From: Chromera velia
Taxonomy: Eukaryota > Sar > Chromeraceae
NCBI GenBank assembly: GCA_018398765.1
Contig: JAHBMJ010000923.1
Coordinates: 1-38,714, forward strand
DNA length: 38,714 nucleotides
Reading direction: 5' to 3'
Shown here: positions 33,417-38,714 of the stretch, one piece after another
Layout: each line of letters begins with the position of its first letter
How positions within the stretch are numbered: the stretch's first letter is position 1
Program-made: the position numbers and the translations under genes
The notes under the pieces: model-generated
The model's database searches: none
Told to the model about the DNA's origin: nothing
Seen by the model: the letters and a program-made list of their open reading frames with translations, nothing else

Positions 33417-34302
33417 GGTTCCGCGCTGGAATTCCTTTTCCCCCGTGTGTGTCTGTCCACCAATCTAGCCCCGCACACAAGGGGGAGTAAGCGAATGCAA
33501 GTGGATTTAATACAAAAATGAAAATGAAGAAGGATCCGGCAACCTCTGTTGAAAGAAGACAATCGGGTGCACGGCAGAGAGAGCTCACGGCCTCAAACGG
33601 CCAAGAACGCGCATGCGAAACTTCAAAAAGTGGCGCACCAAAAGACTTTTCGGTATGGGAGCTTTAGGTCGATATTGGGATCAGGTTCGTAGTGCTTGTC
33701 TGCCTGTCACAGGGTGGTCGGATTTCAAGGGGCGACTTTTGGAACAGTTGGCAAGAAGAAGGAAATCTGGATCCGTCCAGAGAAATTTCGGCGCGCGGAG
33801 ACTGATCTCGAGGGCAAACTTGTGGGCAGTTCAGCTATAGAGAGTGCGAGCACTGTGAGGCGGCTTGCATGAGGGGCACACAACAAATTTATTCGAGGAC
33901 ATGCGGCCGCGCCGCCGCGGGGTCCAACCGCGGCCTCTATATAAATTCGCGGGGCCGCGGTTGGATCGTGCACTGCGCCGGGATGCATGCAGAGGCGGAG
34001 ACAATCGGAGACATGACGGAGACGCTCCTGGCATCAACCGTGTGAAGGACTATCATACGTTCACTACAACCTCCAACTGGAGTTGGCGAATTCTCGACCG
34101 CGTGTATGAGACATTCTATATCGCCTCTGTAGGTAGCTATTCACGCAAGTCACAGATTCGTAGTGTGTTGCAACGTTTGAAGACAAATTGTGTCCGTCTC
34201 CCGTCTCTCGTGTACGTCCGTACATCGTTCCTTCATTTCCGTTCGACAGTCGGGTTTCCCCCTTGTCCCTTTCCGTGAAGTAAGTTGCTCGCTGTATGCT
34301 CC
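33417..34302. promoter_or_regulatory. 886-bp head-to-head intergenic region
   Basis: The clathrin start (minus, 33416) and the plastid-protein start (plus, 34303) face away from each other, so this region must hold both promoters and both 5' UTRs. It contains the GC-rich inverted repeat with a TATA box at 33921-33967. Open frames here (for example 33865-34278) show no domain. A shared, bidirectional promoter is possible but is an inference. Confidence 0.6.
33921..33967. promoter_or_regulatory. TATA box in the loop of a GC-rich inverted repeat
   Basis: TCCAACCGCGGCC (33923-33935) and GGCCGCGGTTGGA (33953-33965) are perfect 13-bp inverted arms, and one G-T plus one G-C pair extend them. The 17-base loop holds TATATAAA (33938-33945). 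On the plus strand this box is 365 bp before the start codon of the plastid-protein gene. The only other strongly GC-rich sequence nearby is just to its left. Confidence 0.6.
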
Positions 34303-37300
34303 ATGCGGGTGGCGTTACTTGCTGCGGGTCTTCTGCTGGCCGGAACAGAAGGCAGCAGGTTCAATCCGTTGTTCGTCAGTGGGCGGCTGCCGTCTCTTCA
34401 GTCAAATCAGAGACGGCTGCGCGAAACTCTACGCTTTTCCGACAAGAGACTCGAGCACCTACATCCAGAGACCGATTACAGGCAGGCTGCTGCTCTAGGC
34501 GCCTTGCCCACTCCTGTCGATCCCTGGAGTGTTGACAACGAGGCACTAACCTCTCGTCTCTTCTCCTCTTCACTTGCCCCCTACTTGGCCTTCCTTTGGT
34601 TTCTCGGAAGACCTGAGACGAAAACGCCCCCTCTGGCGCTGTTTGGCTTTCGATTCCTTCTTGTGTTTGTCTTCTCCACGATTCCTGCGGGAATTTACGC
34701 AAAGACGCAGTACGGAGAGAAGCTCGCAAACGTCGACTGGCTCCATGGAGGCTCAGAGGCTTTCCTTTGCATCAGTCAGTGAGTCAACACTTTCGCCGAT
34801 GACCCCGGCGTGGCAGCGTCTTTCCTCCCACCACCGAGCCCGGATGCTCCCTATCTGAATGGCCTCCCAATCCCTGCGTGAGGGCCCCTTAGTGCCTTCA
34901 GTTTCTTTGCCCCTCTCACAACGCTCCCCATCCGTGTGGAAAATCTTCTCTTCAAACGCCCTTCTCACTTGCTGCCCATCATTCCGCCCAGAAGTTCCCT
35001 TCTGTTTGGATTTCTTATGCTTGGCCTTGATGTCTGCCGTCTCGGTCTGTTTCCCTGTGCTCATGGTTCTTCTTTCCTCCTTCCCTTCCAACACGAAGGA
35101 GAGATAAAATTACCGACTCCCCGATTCTCTCTTGTGTGCAGCCAATTTGATCATCGTCCTCGGCATGAGACGCGCTCTCTTCGGAGATGGGGGGGCAGAA
35201 GGCTCGGGAAGCAGCAGCGGGGGGGATGGAGCGCTTCAGGAGGAAGAAAGGGGGTCGTTGTGGGATCCTCCCAAAGTCGAAAGAGGTGCCGCCAAAAGAC
35301 AAGACACAGTGGCGAGATTCACCGCACTGTCGGGAGTCCAAATCGGCAGAGAAGGAACTTCACGAAGGCCGGAGGATAAAAGCTCAGTTTGGAGACGGCT
35401 GGCTTTGGCGTGGGGGGGGCCCTCTCTTGGGGCGCTTCTGTTGACGGGTGAGTGCCCGTGAGCCTTCCATTCACGCGTAGTTGGGTGAGGGGTGCGTGAT
35501 TTCAGAAGACGACAGTTTGAAAAGTGCACTTGCTCTTCTGCCCATTTTTTCATGGTCCCCATCCCTCTGCTTGCTCGTGAGAATTTGGGTCTCTTTGGTC
35601 CTGTGCAATTTCCCTCTTTGGCCGTCCCCTTTTCTGAGTGAGTGCAGGCGGGGGAGCAGCCATGGCTGCAGCTGCCGCCGGGGAGTCCGGAGGAGGACCG
35701 CAATCGTTTTCCGAAATCGGCACTGCCCTCCTTACCGCTGCCGGTATCGATCTACTCAGAGAGGAACCCTACAATGCTCTCTCATTTCCCACCTGGACCA
35801 TCCACTCCTCCTCTGTCATTGAGTGGCTTGTCGCGATGGGTCTCGTGTGGCAGTGGGGAGAGAGAAGGGACGAGAGAGGAGAAGTGATCAACCCACGGTG
35901 GAAGGGGCTTACCTGGGCGTAAGTTATTCCCTATTTCTTTGTTCGCTCTTTTTGCCAAAGAAGGCCAGACTGCACGGTTTTGACACGAAGCGCGCTCTTT
36001 CGTACGAAGCAGTATCACGTGTGCGTCTTCAAAGGTCTCTGATTTCTTTGCGAAAGGACTCATTATTTGAACTATCCCTCTTGTTTTTCAGTTCAGCTCT
36101 TTGTTTGTGTTGTCTGTTTTGAGTCCTCCATTTCCCACCCCGATTTCCTCTTTTTTGTTCCCACCCAGTATGCGCGTAGGGATGGGAGGAGATTGATATC
36201 GATATATGGGTATCTTCATCCTGTCATCTGATAGTGACAGGCTTGAGAGTCCAAGCGCTCAGAAAAAACAGGCGTACGAGAAAGAGAGACAGTCGAACGC
36301 GCGATTTTTTTTCTTGAAGAGCCTGTCTTTCCTGACAGCCTTTTGCATTTTTGCCTCAAGCGTGACCCCCCATCACGCACCCCGAAGGTTTCCGAAGAGA
36401 AGGGCAAGAAACACAAAGATGACTACAGAAGTTTGAGCTTCCTCACTACACTTTTGTGCGTGTGTGTGTGTATGTGTGTGTGTGTGTGTGTGCAGCATGG
36501 TCCCACTCCATTCCTCCGGCCTTGTGGCGTGTACCTATCACATCTTCTTCAACCCCAAAGCTCTCGACGCGCTGGTTCCTCTCCAGGTCTGTCTGTGGTG
36601 TAGTCTATGGATGCTGCTTTCACATACACAAACATAAATAAACAGATAGAAGAGTCTGTCAGACAGATACATGCACAGACGGATAGATGCACTGGCACCA
36701 GTTCGGGTCTGTCTGCTCTGCACTGATCCCTCGCCCCCGTTTCTCTATGCAGGGAGGGGAGGTGGGCATCTGAAAAAGTGTCTCTGCATTAGTAGTTCCG
36801 GGGATCGGAGAAAGAGTCCCATTCAGTTTTGTTTATCAACGCGTTTCCGTGCGTGCAAAAGTGTGTGTGTGTGGGGGGTGTGTGGGTGAGAGGAGAGAGT
36901 GAGGGCAAGTGAGACGGTGTGTCTATGCGTCTGTTTGGATGCCTCTCAGTACACCCTCGAATGAGCAATTGGCTTCCGGGTATGGCTCTCTAGCACATGA
37001 CAATCAATGAAAGCTGATTATTCAGATCAATACTGGTTCTGAAACGCTCAGAACCAGTCTTCCCTGTGTTTGCAGACGTGTTCACCCCACTGTCCTCTTT
37101 TTCAGACATCGACGCAGGTGAAAGTGCGGACATGCGCAGTCAGCTCAGCTCCGTTTCTATTGTTCTTTTCGAAATCTTGTTCCTATTGCAGGCTGGTCTG
37201 ACGTTGTTGGGGGATGCGCTATGTGCGTTTGCGGCTTATCGAGTTTGGAGTTTTGAGAGAGAGAAGGACAGCCGGGGGGGAGTAGGAGAGGGGAACTCTG

Positions 37301-38282
37301 AGGCAGTCGGGTTTGGGAGAGAAAAATTTGAAATTCCCTCCTCCTGGGACACTGGAGGGCTTCTGGGATGGGAGGATTTGGGTGTGGGTCTCCAGGGAGA
37401 CGGCGATGCGGTGTTCTTCGGAAAGGCTCTTGCAGCCTCCGTGGCTGTCGCCGCTCTCATCAAGTCAGTGAGCAGGTGCTGTCAGACACAATGCAGTGGA
37501 TCTAATTTTCTCACTGTGTCTGTGCTCTTCATTTGGTTGTTTTTTGTGAATGAAGAATGGTGGCATTTCGCATTTTGCAACTGAACCATCGTCATGAGAT
37601 GGCATTGTCGCATGAAAAGAATGATCTGTGGGGTTCTGAAGCCATGAATTTTGCTTTCTCAGGAAGACCGTAGGCTAACTTTGATTTTCTCATCTTGTCT
37701 TATCATCTTGTCCCTTTCCCGTCCGTCGTGTAGTCTCAATGCTCAAATTGTCTCCTTCCCCCCCCCTGGCACCCCACATGATACCGCTGGGCTCTTTGAG
37801 CAGTTGTTGACTATTTTTTGGCTCCGCATCGATCGAGTGTTTTTCGTATTTGCCTGCAGGTATGGCGAGGTACGTCCGTGTGCTGGTAGCACAATGAAGG
37901 AGACGAAAAAATTCTCAGCAGGCGCATCAGTTACAGGAAAGAAAAATGATGAAAGAGCGTCCAATAATGGGAATGCAGGTTCATACATCAAAAAGAATAA
38001 CTCTCTTCTTTCAGGTCACGCCTTCCCTGACTCCCCGTTTTTCTTAAGTCTTCAATTCAGTCCCTCAAGTGACCTCATCATTCCCTGTGTGATTCTTTTT
38101 CTCGCCACCTTTGCCTAACGTGTTTGGCCCCCGCGTCTGCATGTGCATCCATGTATCGATATAAACGACTGCAGCTCCTGGTTGACTTTCCATTCGAGCC
38201 CTCGTACGCCTACGCACTGCCCCTTTTCGGTGTCCCGACGGCCCTGAACGTCTTGAAATGGAGCCGCAAGTCTGCAGCATAG
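34303..38282 (+). CDS. Putative plastid membrane protein, DUF3593 plus Ycf49/DUF2499, 7 exons, 509 residues
   Basis: Exons 34303-34774, 35142-35447, 35648-35918, 36496-36586, 37192-37463, 37860-37869, 38175-38282 join in frame with GT-AG introns. Residues 1-17 are a signal peptide (MRVALLAAGLLLAGTEG), followed by a basic, Ser-rich, acid-poor region with Phe at 20 (SRFNPLF), as expected for import into a complex plastid. Residues 75-165 match DUF3593: two hydrophobic segments, TIPAGIYAKTQYGEKLANVDWLHGGSEAF, then TNLIIVLGMRR. A low-complexity spacer follows. Residues 303-400 match DUF2499, called Ycf49 in algal plastid genomes: ALSFPTWTIHSSSVIEWL, WKGLTWAMVPLHSSG, ACTYHIFFNP. The end, LIKYGELLVDFPFEPS and PTALNVLKW, is a third conserved-looking block. 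The function is unknown. The start at 34303 is the ATG that gives the signal peptide; family names are recalled from memory. Confidence 0.88.
36456..36493 (+). repeat. (TG)n run forming the acceptor tract of exon 4
   Basis: About 38 bp of TG dinucleotides lead straight into TGCAG, the acceptor of exon 4 (36496) of the plastid-protein gene. No conventional pyrimidine tract is present. Confidence 0.85.
37860..37869 (+). CDS. 10-nt microexon of the plastid-protein gene
   Basis: CCTGCAG precedes and GTACGT follows the ten bases GTATGGCGAG. With AA from the previous exon they code Lys-Tyr-Gly-Glu, giving LIKYGELLVDFPF. Without them the frame would shift by one base (272 + 108 nt flanks), and the conserved-looking YGEL motif would be lost. 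Confidence 0.82.
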
Positions 38283-38580
38283 ACTCCATAGCTGTTTGAA
38301 GTTGTTGTGAGCCACTGTACGGTATTTGGAACAGCCCTGGATATTTTCCACAGTACAGTACTTAAATTCTTGATTTTGAAGCTGCATCATAATCCTGAAG
38401 CAAGATGTTGATACCTGAACTTTTTTTTGTTTCTCTGTACCTAAATATTTCATTCGAAACTCCGTGCACGCTTCCACACGCTCCACTCGAACAGCTGTTG
38501 GTGTGACCATGTGAAAGCTTGCTTAAACAGTCGCTTTCCTTCTTTCTCTTTCTGTCTCTGGATGGGTATGTGTCATGCGT

Positions 38581-38625
<45 letters not shown>

Positions 38626-38641
38626 ATTGTGTGTGTGTGAT

Positions 38642-38714
<73 letters not shown>
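38283..38714. repeat. 3' flank and terminal (GT)n microsatellite
   Basis: After the stop at 38282 about 290 bp without a gene follow; they include GTACGGTATTTGG and CCACAGTACAGTACT and are probably 3' UTR. From 38580 to the window end the DNA is GCGCGC followed by at least 120 bp of (GT)n with two ATT-type interruptions. The repeat continues beyond the window. Confidence 0.85.

Noticed and set aside
33865-34278. 137-codon plus-strand frame upstream of the plastid-protein gene
   Set aside because: It runs through the inverted repeat and TATA box and shows no domain; more likely promoter and 5' UTR.
1-38714. CRISPR arrays, operons, prophage or tRNA/rRNA genes
   Set aside because: No regularly spaced repeats, no Shine-Dalgarno-linked gene clusters and no tRNA-like fold that I could recognise; the window is clearly eukaryotic.

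Overview
The window is nuclear DNA of an intron-rich eukaryotic alga. The reasons are a 34-exon clathrin heavy chain gene, a second spliced gene whose protein starts with a signal peptide followed by a transit-like region (the leader type used by plastids with four membranes), and two classes of retrotransposon. The clathrin tail is Gly/Met-rich as in plants. A chromerid such as Chromera velia fits best, but that identification is an inference of moderate confidence.

Left part (1-15.6 kb): a graveyard of nested transposons. A Ty1/copia element lies on the minus strand with 265-bp LTRs at 1108-1372 and at 8148-8324 plus 12578-12665. Its right LTR is split by a complete LINE (8325-12564, minus strand) flanked by a 13-bp target duplication. 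Its gag gene is split by a 1,024-bp element with terminal inverted repeats and a 9-bp target duplication (6589-7612). A second, 5'-truncated LINE lies on the plus strand (about 12790-15576), itself interrupted by a short foldback element (13698-13945). Every coding region here is broken, and several catalytic residues are lost.

Centre (16996-33416, minus strand): clathrin heavy chain. All 34 exons could be joined in frame by hand, giving 1,728 residues. Exons 1-8 encode the beta-propeller and linker, exons 9-30 the leg repeats, and exons 31-34 the hub and a plant-like Gly/Pro/Met tail. Splice donors are mostly GTCNGT, often as iterated GTCAGTCAGT. Exons 21 and 31 each have a tandem-duplicated acceptor plus exon start.

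Right part (34303-38282, plus strand): a seven-exon gene, head to head with clathrin. It encodes a 509-residue putative plastid membrane protein joining a DUF3593-like half to a Ycf49/DUF2499-like half, and includes a 10-nt microexon. The 886-bp spacer between the two start codons holds a GC-rich inverted repeat with a TATA box in its loop. The window ends in a long (GT)n microsatellite.

The two intact genes are not functionally linked as far as the sequence shows: one serves vesicle coats, the other probably the plastid.
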